A DNA stretch of 64,000 nt from JAJPHF01 sp035293805 (GCA_035293805.1 DATGMD010000024.1:39686-103685); one strand, 5' to 3'; shown: positions 34,985 through 44,112, counted from the stretch's first letter. Notes: generated by a model from the sequence alone, not told the origin. Numbers and translations: made by a program.

Positions 34985-35144
34985 AGGGACGTCCCTCCCC
35001 CTCTCCCCCTGAGAGAGGGTCGGGGTGAGGGCGCCTGCCCTCGTCCCTCCCCCTCTCCCCCTGGGAGAGGGCCGGGGTGAGGGCGCCTGCCCTCGTCCCT
35101 CCCCCTCTCCCCCTGGGAGAGGGCCGGGGTGAGGGCGCGCCCCG
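34985..35144. repeat. Tandem array of three 52-bp palindromic units
   Basis: Units CCTCTCCCCCTGAGAGAGGG / CCTCTCCCCCTGGGAGAGGG with GGGGTGAGGGCGCC and GCCCTCGTCC linker, period 52. Ends GCGCGCCCCGA immediately before the ~330-bp element. Confidence 0.85.
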
Positions 35145-35161
35145 ACCGGCGCACCGCCGGG

Positions 35162-35494
35162 CCGGATCCGGTATCACCCGCCGGCCCCGGACGACCGCCC
35201 CTCGCCAATGCGTTCATGGTAGAGAGGCCGCGAGGCGCGCAGGAGAGCGCCCGCCCACGGCGCGACGTGGTCGCCGTCCCTGCCCGTACACGCATCCCAC
35301 CGCGCTCGCCGCCCGCGCCCATGCCCGGGGCACGCCCCCGCCGGCCCGGCCCGCCGCGAGCCATCGGAGGATCATCGTACGGCGCAAACGATGCGACCTT
35401 CCGCGCCCGACCGGCGTGCGCAGACCCGCGCCCGGCCTAGCACTTAACCACCCGGTAAAGGAGCATCGTTTGACCGTTCCTCGGCTAAATTGCG
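35162..35494 (+). repeat. ~330-bp dispersed element, left copy (inverted relative to 49011-49343)
   Basis: Most positions match the reverse complement of 49011-49343, including a shared 27-base block near its inner end (AAGGAGCATCGTTTGACCG and onward). A 10-bp inverted repeat, CAAACGATGC (35385-35394) and GCATCGTTTG (35463-35472), is preserved in the other copy at 9 positions, which hints at a conserved folded structure. A frame is open through it but reads as Arg/Pro-rich noise. Ends with CTCGGCTAAATT towards the Rieske gene. It occupies much of the gap 34641-35664. Confidence 0.8.
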
Positions 35495-35577
35495 ACGCCC
35501 GGGATCGCGCCGCCGGTGCGCTCGCGGCCACCCCCAACCCACAAGAACACGGCGGACGCCGCGCCGTTGCGACGACG

Positions 35578-35606
35578 TTGATCCGCCGCGTCGCGCGTGC
35601 TATGGT
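35578..35606 (+). promoter_or_regulatory. Sigma70-type promoter for the Rieske oxygenase gene
   Basis: TTGATC (35578-35583), 17 nt, TATGGT (35601-35606). Predicted start near 35613, 52 nt before the ATG at 35665. Confidence 0.5.
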
Positions 35607-35664
35607 CGGGGCACCGCGGGCGCACGTCACCGTGAAGAACCGAGCCGCAAGCAGGGGGCACGCG

Positions 35665-36792
35665 ATGCCAGAGGACCGCTACTCCGCCAGCCGCGAAGAC
35701 ATGGCGAGCAACTTCCCGCGCTACAGCGCGGCCGCGCTCGGCTTCCGCAACTACTGGTATCCCGTGGCGCTCGCGCGCGAGCTGCGCCGCAAGCCGCTCG
35801 CCCGCACCGTCCTCGGCGAGCGCATCGCCGTCTTCCGCGACCGCGGCAAGCTGTACGCGCTGCCCAACCGCTGCCCGCATCGCGGCGTGCCGCTCTCCAC
35901 GGGCTACCGCGAGTTCCCCGGCACCATCACCTGCATCTACCACGGCTGGACCTACGACCTCGCCAGCGGCAAGCTCGTCGCGGCGCTCACCGACGGCCCC
36001 GACTCGCCCATCTGCGGCAAGGTGAACCTGCGCCCCTACCCGGTCGAAGAGCGCGCCGGCCTCATCTGGGTCTACGTCGGCGACGGCCCGGCCCCGCCCG
36101 TCGAGACCGATATCCCCGCCGAGCTACTCCAGCCCAACACGGTGATCGAGGGCTTCAGCCAGGTGCAGCGCGGCAACTGGCGCTACGCCGCCGAGAACGG
36201 CATCGACGAGGGCCACGCCAAATACCTGCACCGCCGCCACAGCCTCTGGACGGCCACCCGCGAGATGCCCGCCTGGACGCAGATTCACATGGCGCCCACC
36301 GAGGACGGCCAGTGGCTCGCGCGCATGGGCGACCGGGTCGAGTTCGCCGCCGACTACCCCGGCCTGGGGCGTTGGCCGAAGCCACCGCGGTTCTGGCAGA
36401 AACGCGGCCGCGGCGCCGTGCGCGTGGGCATCAAGCTACCCTGCTGGCTGCTCGTCCAGCAGCGCGGCTGGACCGGCTTCGAGGTCTACGTGCCGGCCGA
36501 CGAGAATCATTACCTCTCCATCCTGCTCGGCACGTGCCAGGCGACGGGGCTTGCCGCGCAGACGTTCCGCGCGAAGTACCGGCTGTGGTTCCGCTGGGTT
36601 TTCCACGGCCAGTTCAACGGCCAGGACCAGTGGATCATCCGCCAGATGGAGGTCCCGCCGGAGCGGCTCTACCGCCCCGACGTGTCCATCACCGCCTGGC
36701 GCAAGCTCTGCCAGGACGACACCCGCGGCGAGCCCCAGACGCGCGAGCACGTCGCCCGCGCCGTCACCCCGCGCCTCACCGTCGACATCTGA
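35665..36792 (+). CDS. Rieske non-heme iron oxygenase, terminal oxygenase component
   Basis: 375 residues. Rieske [2Fe-2S] ligands CPHRG and CIYHGW (about residues 72-97), then the mononuclear iron site in AENGIDEGHAKYLHRRH with the Asp, two His pattern. Such oxygenases hydroxylate or demethylate aromatic acids using electrons from a separate reductase; none is encoded nearby, so one must be borrowed. ATG 35665 was chosen for the GGGGG box and the promoter just upstream; the long frame before it runs through repeat DNA. It is the first gene inside the block bounded by the ~330-bp elements, and a UbiD gene follows. Confidence 0.92.
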   Translation: MPEDRYSASREDMASNFPRYSAAALGFRNYWYPVALARELRRKPLARTVLGERIAVFRDRGKLYALPNRCPHRGVPLSTGYREFPGTITCIYHGWTYDLASGKLVAALTDGPDSPICGKVNLRPYPVEERAGLIWVYVGDGPAPPVETDIPAELLQPNTVIEGFSQVQRGNWRYAAENGIDEGHAKYLHRRHSLWTATREMPAWTQIHMAPTEDGQWLARMGDRVEFAADYPGLGRWPKPPRFWQKRGRGAVRVGIKLPCWLLVQQRGWTGFEVYVPADENHYLSILLGTCQATGLAAQTFRAKYRLWFRWVFHGQFNGQDQWIIRQMEVPPERLYRPDVSITAWRKLCQDDTRGEPQTREHVARAVTPRLTVDI

Positions 36793-36921
36793 GCATCGGA
36801 TAGGGTCCCACTCGCAAACATCGATCCTCGTCCCCACGGAGGGACCAAAGACCGGGCCGGTACCTGGCCGCTGAACGAGCGGGCGAGCGCTCATCCAGCG
36901 GCGGCCCTGGGAGGTAGCGCC

Positions 36922-38313
36922 GTGCTGAAGGACATGCGAGCGTTCTTGCGCCTGCTCGACGAGAAGGGCGACCTCGTCCACATCACGCGCCCTGTGTCGC
37001 CCGAGTTCGGCGTGGCGGCCGGCATCCGGAAGACCTCCGACATCAAGGGGCCGGCGCTGTGGTTCGACCACGTCGAGGGCGCGCGCATGCCCGTCGTCGG
37101 CGGCCTGTACGCCCACCGCCGCCGTGCCCTCTGGGGCCTGGAGACGACCGCCGAGGGGTTCTTCGCCCGCTACATGCACGGCCTGAGCCACCCCATCCCG
37201 CCGCGCGTCGTCGCGGACGCCCCCTGCCAGGAAGTCGTCCTCACCGGCCCCGACGCCGACCTCTCGCTGCTCCCCATCTGCACGCACAACCGCCTCGACG
37301 CCGCGCCGTTCGTCACGATGGGCATCACCATCGCCAACCACCCGGAGTACGGCCCGAACGCCTCGATCAGCCGCATGCAGCTTTTCGACGAGCAGACGCT
37401 CGGCATCATGAGCGTGCCGCCCCAGCAGATCGGCATGTACTTCCAGGAGTTCGAGGCGCGCGGCGCGTCGTTGCCGCTCGCCGTCGCCATCGGCAACGAT
37501 CCCTACACTACCCTCGCCTCGCAGGTGCCGGGTGGCATCTACCTCGACGAGTTCGCCGTGGCCGGCGGCTGGCTGGGCGAGCCGATCGACCTGGTGCGCT
37601 GCGCGACGATCGACGTGCTGGTGCCCGCCACCAGCGAGATCGTGCTGGAGGGCGAGCTGGTCTGCGGCGAGCGGCGGCTGGAGGGCCCGTTCGGCGAGTT
37701 CCCCGGCACCTACACGCCGCCCGTCGAGCGCCCCATCTTCCGCCTGAAGGCGATCACCCACCGCCGCGACCCCATCTACCTGGCGGGCCTCACCGGCCTG
37801 CCGACGACCGATAACCACGTGATGAAGCACCTCGCCTACGAGGCGATGATCTACGACCGCATCCGCCAGATCTGCCCCACCGTCCGCGACGTCTGCCTGA
37901 CCGACGGCGGCGGCGGCAACCACCTCGCCATCTCCATCCGCCCGACGTTCGTGACGCAGGCGCGCGACGTGATGCTGGCGGCCTTCACCGCCGCCAAGGT
38001 GCGGCCCAAGCTGGTGGTCGTCGTGGACGACGACATCGACGTGCGCGACCCCGCGCAGGTCGAATGGGCGATGGCGTTCCGCATGCAGGCCGACCGCGAC
38101 GTGGTGATCTTCGAGCGCGGCGTCGGCCAGATCCTCGACCCCTCGGCGCCCGCCCCGCGCGTCGGCGCGCTGATGGGCATCGACGCCACCCAGCCCTACG
38201 GCCAGAGCTACGGCGAGCTAACCGTCGTGCCCGGCGCCGCCGAGTTCGAGATCCCCGGCTGGACCGACGGCCGCGAGTGGCGCCCGGCCTCGGTGTTGGC
38301 GACGCTGAGGTAG
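36922..38313 (+). CDS. UbiD-family prenyl-FMN-dependent decarboxylase
   Basis: 463 residues with the full catalytic set: Arg151 in ASISRMQ, and Glu254 and Glu259 in EGPFGE. Other marks are GNDPYTTLASQVPGG, TTDNHVMKHLAYEA and VVVVDDDIDVRDPAQVEWAM. It should (de)carboxylate an aromatic or unsaturated acid using prenyl-FMN. GTG 36922 has GGGAGGT 6-7 nt upstream. The epimerase gene starts 3 nt after its stop, and a binding lipoprotein follows, making a small operon behind the Rieske gene. Confidence 0.93.
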   Translation: MLKDMRAFLRLLDEKGDLVHITRPVSPEFGVAAGIRKTSDIKGPALWFDHVEGARMPVVGGLYAHRRRALWGLETTAEGFFARYMHGLSHPIPPRVVADAPCQEVVLTGPDADLSLLPICTHNRLDAAPFVTMGITIANHPEYGPNASISRMQLFDEQTLGIMSVPPQQIGMYFQEFEARGASLPLAVAIGNDPYTTLASQVPGGIYLDEFAVAGGWLGEPIDLVRCATIDVLVPATSEIVLEGELVCGERRLEGPFGEFPGTYTPPVERPIFRLKAITHRRDPIYLAGLTGLPTTDNHVMKHLAYEAMIYDRIRQICPTVRDVCLTDGGGGNHLAISIRPTFVTQARDVMLAAFTAAKVRPKLVVVVDDDIDVRDPAQVEWAMAFRMQADRDVVIFERGVGQILDPSAPAPRVGALMGIDATQPYGQSYGELTVVPGAAEFEIPGWTDGREWRPASVLATLR

Positions 38314-38316
38314 CCG

Positions 38317-39174
38317 ATGCGCGTAGCAGTAACCGGCGGCGTCGGCAAGCTGGGCGAGTGGGTCGTGCGCGAGCTGCGCGCCCCGCGCGACGGCGGCGCA
38401 CCCCACGAAGTGGTCGTGCTCGACCGTGTCGCCGGCCCGGAGCAGGAAGGCGTGCGCTACGTCGTCGGCGACGTGACCGACCTCGGCCAGGTGATGGGCA
38501 CGGTGGCCGGCGCCGACGCGATCGTCCACCTGGCCGCCATCCGCCGCTGGGGCATCGCGCCGAACGAGGTGACCTTCGGCACGAACGTCACGGGCACCTT
38601 CAACGTCCATGAGGCGGCGTGGCTTCTGGGCATCCGGCGCGTCGTCGCGGCCAGCAGCGAGGCCGTGCTGGGCTGGGACTACCGCGAGCGCGAGTTCCCG
38701 CCCGACTACCTGCCGATCGACGAGGCGCACCCCGTCCGGCCGCAGGACGCCTACGGCCTGTCGAAAGAGGCCGGCGAGGCGATCGCCCGCTCGTACACCG
38801 CGAAGTGCGACATGGTGACGGTTATGCTGCGCCCACCGTGGATCGCGGCGCCGGACGAGCTGGCCGCTCTGCGCCAGAGCGGCGGCCGCCAGCCGACGCG
38901 CTTCGTGCCGTTCAACTACATCGACGTGCGCGACCTGGCGGCCGCCTTTCGCCTCGCCGTCGAGCGCCCGCTAACGGGCCATCACGTCCTGTTCGTCATG
39001 GCCGACGACTCGGTGATCGCCGAGCCGCTCGCCACCGCGATGCCACGCTGGCTGCCCGCGACGGCCGCCATGGCGCGGCCGTTCACCGGCAGTCAGCCGT
39101 CCGTCTCGAACGCCCGCGCGAAAGAGCTGCTCGGCTGGCAGCCCCACCACTCCTGGCGCCGCCCCGAGCCGTGA
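38317..39174 (+). CDS. NAD(P)-dependent epimerase/dehydratase (extended SDR)
   Basis: 285 residues. Rossmann start MRVAVTGGVGKLGEWVVREL, the adenine-binding region VVGDVTDLG, VHLAAIRRWG, and the catalytic Tyr-Lys pair in DAYGLSKEAGE. Slightly short for a sugar-nucleotide epimerase; members of this size in degradation clusters often act on non-sugar alcohols or ketones. It starts 3 nt after the UbiD stop, so it is translated from the same message and probably processes a product of the pathway. Confidence 0.9.
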   Translation: MRVAVTGGVGKLGEWVVRELRAPRDGGAPHEVVVLDRVAGPEQEGVRYVVGDVTDLGQVMGTVAGADAIVHLAAIRRWGIAPNEVTFGTNVTGTFNVHEAAWLLGIRRVVAASSEAVLGWDYREREFPPDYLPIDEAHPVRPQDAYGLSKEAGEAIARSYTAKCDMVTVMLRPPWIAAPDELAALRQSGGRQPTRFVPFNYIDVRDLAAAFRLAVERPLTGHHVLFVMADDSVIAEPLATAMPRWLPATAAMARPFTGSQPSVSNARAKELLGWQPHHSWRRPEP

Positions 39175-39206
39175 CCCACGATGACCTCGATATTTGAGGT
39201 ATGCTG

Positions 39207-40337
39207 ATGTTCGCTCGTGTGCGCGTCGCATCGCGCGCGGCGCTCCTTCTCGTAGCGGTCGCCTGCGCCGCACCCGCCGCACCCGCCGCGCCCGCCAGCC
39301 CAGCGCCAGGCGCCCCGGCCCCGAGCGGCGCTGCGCCTGCTCCGGCGGCCGGGGCGCCAGTCGCCGCAACGCCCGACGTCGCGTCCCCGTCCGCGCCAGC
39401 CGGCGCGGACACCGGGACTGCCCCTGCCGCGGCGGAGCCCACGCCGCTGGCCCGGCGCACGGTCCACACCGTATACCCGGCCGTCTCGCTCTCCGCGATG
39501 TCCTATATGTACGCCGAGGATCAAGGGCTCTACGCTCGCTACGGCGTCGACGCCGAGAGCAGCGGCATGGTGCCGCAGGCGGCGCTGGCCGCGCTGGTGA
39601 ACGGCGAGGTGCAGTACGCCTTCTATGGATCGAGCCTGCTGCTCTACGCGGCCCGCGGCATCCCCATCCGGCCGTTCCTGCAAGCCTCGACCGGCCCCTC
39701 GCTCATGCTGTTCGCGCGTCCGGAGATCGCAGACTTCGCCGACCTGCGCGGCAAAGCCATCAGCGTGCTGAGCGCCGCCGGCCTCAGCCGCGAGGTGGCC
39801 GAGCTGGTGTTGGAGAAGCATGGCGTCAGCCCCAGCGACGTGCAGCTCTTGCCCGCCGGCTCGGCCGCCGCGCAGATGGAGCAGCTCCGCCAGGGGCTTG
39901 CGGCCGCCACGCTCATCTCGCCGCCCTGGCCGATCACCGCCCGCCGCGAGGGCTACCGCCTGCTGTCCAACACCGGCCGCGAGATCAGCTACCCCTTCGG
40001 CGTGATGGCGACGACCACCGCGCGCATGACCGACGACCCGGCCGAGGTGAAGGCGGTCATCCGCGGCACGCTCGACGCCAACCGCCTGATTCGTGCCGAG
40101 CGCGACGCGGCGATCGCCTGGATCGCGCGCAAGTTCGAGGTCGAGCCCGACGTGGCGGCCGAGTCGTACGACATGGTGCTGGAGACGCAGAACGACGACG
40201 GCGCGATCCCACGCGAGGCCGTGGCCAACTACTTCCGCGTCCAGGACGACGACCCGAGCCTCCGCGACGTACCCTACGAGAACGTCGTGGACACGCGCCT
40301 CCTGCAAGCGGTCTGGGCCGAGATGGGCATCCGCTAG
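39207..40337 (+). CDS. ABC substrate-binding lipoprotein, NMT1/SsuA-like
   Basis: 376 residues from ATG 39207 (GAGG 7 nt upstream; an ATG two codons earlier is too close to it). Lipobox LVAVAC (Cys20), a very long Ala/Pro linker to about residue 75, then AVSLSAMSYMYAEDQGLYAR, VNGEVQYAFYGSSLLLYAAR and FADLRGKAISVLSAAGLS. Same strand and 32 nt after the epimerase, so it belongs to the UbiD operon. It converges on the luciferase-like gene with a single base between the two stop codons. Confidence 0.9.
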   Translation: MFARVRVASRAALLLVAVACAAPAAPAAPASPAPGAPAPSGAAPAPAAGAPVAATPDVASPSAPAGADTGTAPAAAEPTPLARRTVHTVYPAVSLSAMSYMYAEDQGLYARYGVDAESSGMVPQAALAALVNGEVQYAFYGSSLLLYAARGIPIRPFLQASTGPSLMLFARPEIADFADLRGKAISVLSAAGLSREVAELVLEKHGVSPSDVQLLPAGSAAAQMEQLRQGLAAATLISPPWPITARREGYRLLSNTGREISYPFGVMATTTARMTDDPAEVKAVIRGTLDANRLIRAERDAAIAWIARKFEVEPDVAAESYDMVLETQNDDGAIPREAVANYFRVQDDDPSLRDVPYENVVDTRLLQAVWAEMGIR

Positions 40338-40338
40338 C

Positions 40339-41394
40339 TCAGTAAGGCTCGTAGTCGCGGAGGCGCGGGATGACCTCCTCGGCGAACAGGCGCATCGAGC
40401 GCGTGACCTGTTCCTCGGTGAGGTAGCCGAAGTTGAACTCGCCGAGCAGCGTGTTGAACAGGCCCTCCTCGGCGCAGTGGCGTAGCGACGCCGCCACCGT
40501 CTCGGGCGAGCCGATGAGCCCGATCTGGTGGTCGCGCAGGTAGGCCATATCCGTGAAGTGCTCCAGCATCTTCGCGCCGTTCACCTCACCCGCCCGCCGC
40601 CGGTTCTCCGCCAGGCGCGTCAGGGGCTGGTTCTGCGTGAAGGCGTAGGTCCAGCTTGGCCCGCCGATCTCCCAGGCTCGCTCATCCGTCTCGTCCACGT
40701 AGATCAGCGTCCAGTAGTTGATGTTCGGCTTGCGTGGGTGCCCCGCGGCCTGCCATTGGCGCAAGTACTCGCGGTACACGGGCGCCGCGTCCTCGCGCGG
40801 CAGGTACAGCACGTACCCGGTGTTGATGCCCTCGGCCGCCAGATAGCTGAGCTGCCCCGGGTTGCGCGTCTCCAGCCATACCGGCGGATGGGGCTTCTGG
40901 ACGGGTTGCATCTGGAGCGGCACGTCCGTGTAGTCGTGGTACGGCCCCTGATAGCTGAAGCCGGCGGGGCTCGCGCAGGCCGCTTTCAGCACCTCGTAGC
41001 ACTCGATCGTGCGCTCGCGGCGGTGGGCGTAGTCGCCTTTGAACGGCGCGAACGAGTCTGGCTGCAAGCCCGAGACCAGCCCGACCTCCAGCCGGCCCCC
41101 CGTGGCGTTGTCCAGCGCCACGATCTCCTCCGTGACGCGCAGCGGGTCGTAGAACGGCGCCACCCAGCCCATCGCCCCCACGCGCAGGTTCCGGGTGCGC
41201 GCTGCCGCGCCCGCCACGTACAGCGGCGGCGACGGGCTCCAGCTCTCGTGGGGGCTGGCGTGGTGCTCGACGCAGAAGCCGTAGTCGTAGCCGAGCTGAT
41301 CAGCCAGCTCGACCTCGCGCCAGAGCTGCGCCCAGCGCTCGGCCGGCGTCATGCCCGGCTTGCGCCAGATGTGCGTCATGTGGGCGAACTTCAT
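40339..41394 (-). CDS. Luciferase-like (LLM-class) flavin-dependent monooxygenase
   Basis: 351 residues. TIM-barrel oxygenase using FMNH2 or reduced F420: MKFAHMTHIWRKPGMTPAE, GYDYGFCVEHHASPHESWS with the EHH motif, RVTEEIVALDNATGGRLEVG, KPHPPVWLETRNPG and the tail SMRLFAEEVIPRLRDYEP. Substrate not deducible; relatives act on alkanes, sulfonates and nitrogen heterocycles. ATG 41394 overlaps the stop of the dioxygenase gene upstream (ATGA), so the two are coupled and may act in sequence. AAGGA lies upstream. Confidence 0.92.
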   Translation of the reverse strand: MKFAHMTHIWRKPGMTPAERWAQLWREVELADQLGYDYGFCVEHHASPHESWSPSPPLYVAGAAARTRNLRVGAMGWVAPFYDPLRVTEEIVALDNATGGRLEVGLVSGLQPDSFAPFKGDYAHRRERTIECYEVLKAACASPAGFSYQGPYHDYTDVPLQMQPVQKPHPPVWLETRNPGQLSYLAAEGINTGYVLYLPREDAAPVYREYLRQWQAAGHPRKPNINYWTLIYVDETDERAWEIGGPSWTYAFTQNQPLTRLAENRRRAGEVNGAKMLEHFTDMAYLRDHQIGLIGSPETVAASLRHCAEEGLFNTLLGEFNFGYLTEEQVTRSMRLFAEEVIPRLRDYEPY

Positions 41395-41978
41395 GGCGTG
41401 TCCTTGCCGGCGGCGGCCGCCGCCTCCCGATTCGGCTCCCAGACGAGCGCGATCGGCTCGCCGCACGCGGGGCAGCTTCCCAGCTCTTCGAGCCGCGCTC
41501 GCGCCGCCGTGATCCACGGCGCCACCGCGCCCGGCCGGTCCTCGCGTGGGCCGCCCGAGTGCACCTGCGTCTCGTGGAGCTTGTGGCCGCAATGTTCGCA
41601 CAGCCACAGCCAGCCGTCGGCCTCGTCGGGCCGCCGCTGCCGCTCGACGACCAGCGTCCACGAGCCCGGCGGCCGACGCGGCGAGTGGGGCACGTTGCGC
41701 GGCAGCAGGAACGTCTCGCCCGGCCCGACGACCAGCAGCTCGCGCGTCCCGTCATCCTTGACGTAGTGGAAGTGCAGCTCCCCTTCGATCTGGTGGAAGA
41801 TCTCGTCGCCCTGGTTGACGTGGAACTGCAAGTCCTCCGTGGGGCCGTGCTGCAGCATCGTGATGTAGTCCGAGTCCTCCCACACCAGCCGTCGCCGCAC
41901 GCCCTCGCGGTCCCAGTCGGCGCGGTGCCGGTCGACAAGCTGCTGCAAGTTGAAGGTCTTTAGCGGCTGGGCGAGCAT
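41391..41978 (-). CDS. 3-hydroxyanthranilate 3,4-dioxygenase-like cupin with rubredoxin-like metal site
   Basis: 195 residues. The iron ligands His53, Glu59 and His98 (FHVNQGDEIFHQ, LLPRNVPHSPRR) and the C-terminal metal site Cys127, 130, 169, 172 (CEHCGHKL, SCPACGEP) match bacterial 3-hydroxyanthranilate dioxygenase closely, as does VVERQRRPDEADG. These enzymes open the ring of 3-hydroxyanthranilate. One substrate-binding Arg, four residues before the first His in characterised enzymes, is Asp49 here, so the substrate may differ. GGGAGGTG precedes ATG 41978. Coupled to the luciferase-like gene downstream. Confidence 0.87.
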   Translation of the reverse strand: MLAQPLKTFNLQQLVDRHRADWDREGVRRRLVWEDSDYITMLQHGPTEDLQFHVNQGDEIFHQIEGELHFHYVKDDGTRELLVVGPGETFLLPRNVPHSPRRPPGSWTLVVERQRRPDEADGWLWLCEHCGHKLHETQVHSGGPREDRPGAVAPWITAARARLEELGSCPACGEPIALVWEPNREAAAAAGKDTP

Positions 41979-42142
41979 ACACACCTCCCGGTGACTCACG
42001 ACAAACACAGTCCGGCGCCAGGCTCACAGCACTATACGCGCGACCCCGCCACGGGTCAATCGCGGTGCGCGCCCCGCGGGTCCCCCGGGAGCCAGCAGCC
42101 CGTCGGCTCCACAAGGCTCGGGGCCACTCGTGCGCCGCGGCG

Positions 42143-43189
42143 CTACCGCCTCGCTGACCCCTCGAAGCACTTGAGCCCGCGCTGCTCCAGCCGCGCGATC
42201 CACTCGGCGGGCGACAGCCAAGTGGCGGATCGGACCACGCCACGTGCGGGCAGCTCCCCCCGTAGCAGCGCCTCGACTGCCAGGGCGCACGGCAAGATGG
42301 CGAGTCGCTGGCCGCACCCCACGAGCGCCGCGCTGACCATCTCTCGCTGCCTCGCCACCTGCGCCTGCACGCACCCCACGTCGCTGCCGAAGCGGCTGAG
42401 CGGGGCTGCGGCGGCCGCGAGCGCGCGCGCCAGCCGTATCCGGTTGGCAGCGCCCAGCCGCCGCGCCAGCGGACCAACCGTCGCCAGCAGCCAGTTGCTC
42501 ACGCCCCACTCGAAGGCGACGCGGAATTCTGCGGCCAGACCCAACTCCTCGCGCAACAACGCCGCGTCGGGGGAGTCGAAGCGGTAGGCCAGGCGCCGCC
42601 CCACCGGCAGGCGCACCGGCCGCGGGTCCGCGAAGCCCGCTCCGAGCGCGCTGGCGATCGCCCCCGCCCCCTTGTGGTTGCGGTTGCCAATGTATAGTGT
42701 CACGCGGCCGACGCGCGCCTCCGGTAGCCGCTCGGCGCAGCGACGGATCAACATACCCGACAGCGCCGGGGTGCTCGACAGGCCCGGCATGACGGCCAAC
42801 CCGGCCGCCCCCGCGCGCTCGTGCAGCGCGTGGTCCGCGAGCAGCGGGAGCACCCAGCCGGCGTAGTCCGCGATGTCCAGCCAGTGCGCGCCCGCGGCCA
42901 CCGCCGCTGAGGGCAGCCCGGGAGGCAGCCGCTGGAACGGCCCCGCCGTGCAAATCACCGCAAGACAGCCGGCCGCCGCCCGCCCGAGCACGTCAGGATC
43001 GCCCAGTTCGAGCGCGAGCGGCGTCGCCCGCTCCCCCTCGTCTAGCGCGCGGCAGGCCGCCGCCGCGCGGCGCGCGTCGCGCCCGGCCAGCACGAGCGCC
43101 GCGTCGGTCGTGGCGAGCAGATCGCGCGCCAGGATCCGCCCGAACACGCCCGTGCCGCCGGCGATCAGGAGGCGCGGGCGCTCAGCCAT
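42143..43189 (-). CDS. Saccharopine dehydrogenase-like NAD(P)-binding protein
   Basis: 348 residues. Rossmann start RPRLLIAGGTGVFGRILARD, then VICTAGPFQRLPPGLPSAAV, AAGAHWLDIADYAGWV and PGLSSTPALSGMLIRR, the layout of the saccharopine-dehydrogenase NAD(P)-binding superfamily used for diverse reductions, often of lipids or unknown substrates. No hydrophobic membrane region is obvious. Its start overlaps the end of the upstream membrane-protein gene by 25 nt, so they are cotranslated. Confidence 0.85.
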   Translation of the reverse strand: MAERPRLLIAGGTGVFGRILARDLLATTDAALVLAGRDARRAAAACRALDEGERATPLALELGDPDVLGRAAAGCLAVICTAGPFQRLPPGLPSAAVAAGAHWLDIADYAGWVLPLLADHALHERAGAAGLAVMPGLSSTPALSGMLIRRCAERLPEARVGRVTLYIGNRNHKGAGAIASALGAGFADPRPVRLPVGRRLAYRFDSPDAALLREELGLAAEFRVAFEWGVSNWLLATVGPLARRLGAANRIRLARALAAAAAPLSRFGSDVGCVQAQVARQREMVSAALVGCGQRLAILPCALAVEALLRGELPARGVVRSATWLSPAEWIARLEQRGLKCFEGSARR

Positions 43190-43800
43190 CGACCCATCAG
43201 CAGCGTCCAGCCAATGAACGCTGGCATCAGCACCGCGACGCTCCAGAACTGCCCATCCGGCGAGCCGACCAGCGACGCCGCGCTCAACCCGAAACCGGCC
43301 GCCCACACGGGCAGCGACAGCGCCACCAGGTAGCACGGTAACTCGCGCGCGCCCGCCCACACCAGCAGTAGTCCGGCGACCGTGTACAGCCCGTTCGCCA
43401 CGTAGCCGGTCAGCACGCCCGCCACTGCTTCCGCCACCACGAACGCCTCCGGTCCGAGCCGCGGCGCCACGGCCATGTAGACAACCTGCGCGCCGAGGTC
43501 GTCGGCCAGCCCGGCGCCGGCCAGCAGCAGCGCCAGCCGGCACCGGATGGGCGCCCACCGCCCCCAGCGCGCCGCCAGGGCCACGTAGAACGCCAGCAGC
43601 GCAAAATCCGCCGCGTGCCAGACGAGCCAGCCCAGCCACCAGACCGCCGTCCGCTCGCTCACGTGGGCCATGCGCGCCGCGAGCGCGCTCCCCGCCACCG
43701 GCAGCCCCGGCTCGAGCGCCACCAGCATTGCGCCCGCGGCGAGGACGTGGACGCCCGCGGCGGCGAACGCCGCTCGCGCCGCCGGCGACGATAGTTTCAC
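43165..43800 (-). CDS. Hypothetical membrane protein, about six segments
   Basis: 211 residues from GTG 43800 (AAAGG about 11 nt upstream); a TTG at 43833 is an alternative. Hydrophobic segments are seen at AAFAAAGVHVLAAGAMLVAL, WWLGWLVWHAADFALLAFYV, CRLALLLAGAGLADDLGAQV, GYVANGLYTVAGLLLVWAGA, YLVALSLPVWAAGFGLSAAS and FWSVAVLMPAFIGWTLLMG. No family recognised. Overlaps the saccharopine dehydrogenase-like gene, suggesting a joint function, perhaps as a redox membrane partner. Confidence 0.75.
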   Translation of the reverse strand: MKLSSPAARAAFAAAGVHVLAAGAMLVALEPGLPVAGSALAARMAHVSERTAVWWLGWLVWHAADFALLAFYVALAARWGRWAPIRCRLALLLAGAGLADDLGAQVVYMAVAPRLGPEAFVVAEAVAGVLTGYVANGLYTVAGLLLVWAGARELPCYLVALSLPVWAAGFGLSAASLVGSPDGQFWSVAVLMPAFIGWTLLMGRWLSARAS

Positions 43801-44083
43801 TATGCCGGCAACCTTTCGTACAAGGTCAAGCAACCCCTACGGGTTGGCGAAGCCCCCTTCGGAGCACGGCCGTCCCGGCCGCCTGACCGGTGCAGGCAAG
43901 GCCGTCCGGCCACGCCCGCGGCAGGGCCACTCAGCCACACCACTCCGGCCCGACCGCGCCGGACGGTCGCACAGGTGTACCACACACCAGCCTGCCGGGC
44001 GTGAGTCGGCTGTGAATCGCGTCGGCGGGTGTCCTGACTCAGACTTCACGACCGCGAGGTGGCCGGTCGCTGGCGCGCGATGG

Positions 44084-44112
44084 TTGCTCGCGCGCGGGGC
44101 CCGGCGTAGAAT
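44084..44112 (+). promoter_or_regulatory. Sigma70-type promoter for the aldolase gene
   Basis: TTGCTC (44084-44089), 17 nt, TAGAAT (44107-44112), with transcription expected to start near 44119 before ATG 44157. The rest of the 356-nt gap 43801-44156 shows only a small AACCCCTACGGGTT hairpin near 43830 and nothing tRNA-like. Confidence 0.55.

Noticed and set aside
35077..35664. Extension of the Rieske oxygenase frame upstream by almost 200 codons
   Set aside because: The extra part runs through palindromic repeats and the ~330-bp element, has no ribosome site, and a good promoter lies at 35578-35606, inside it.
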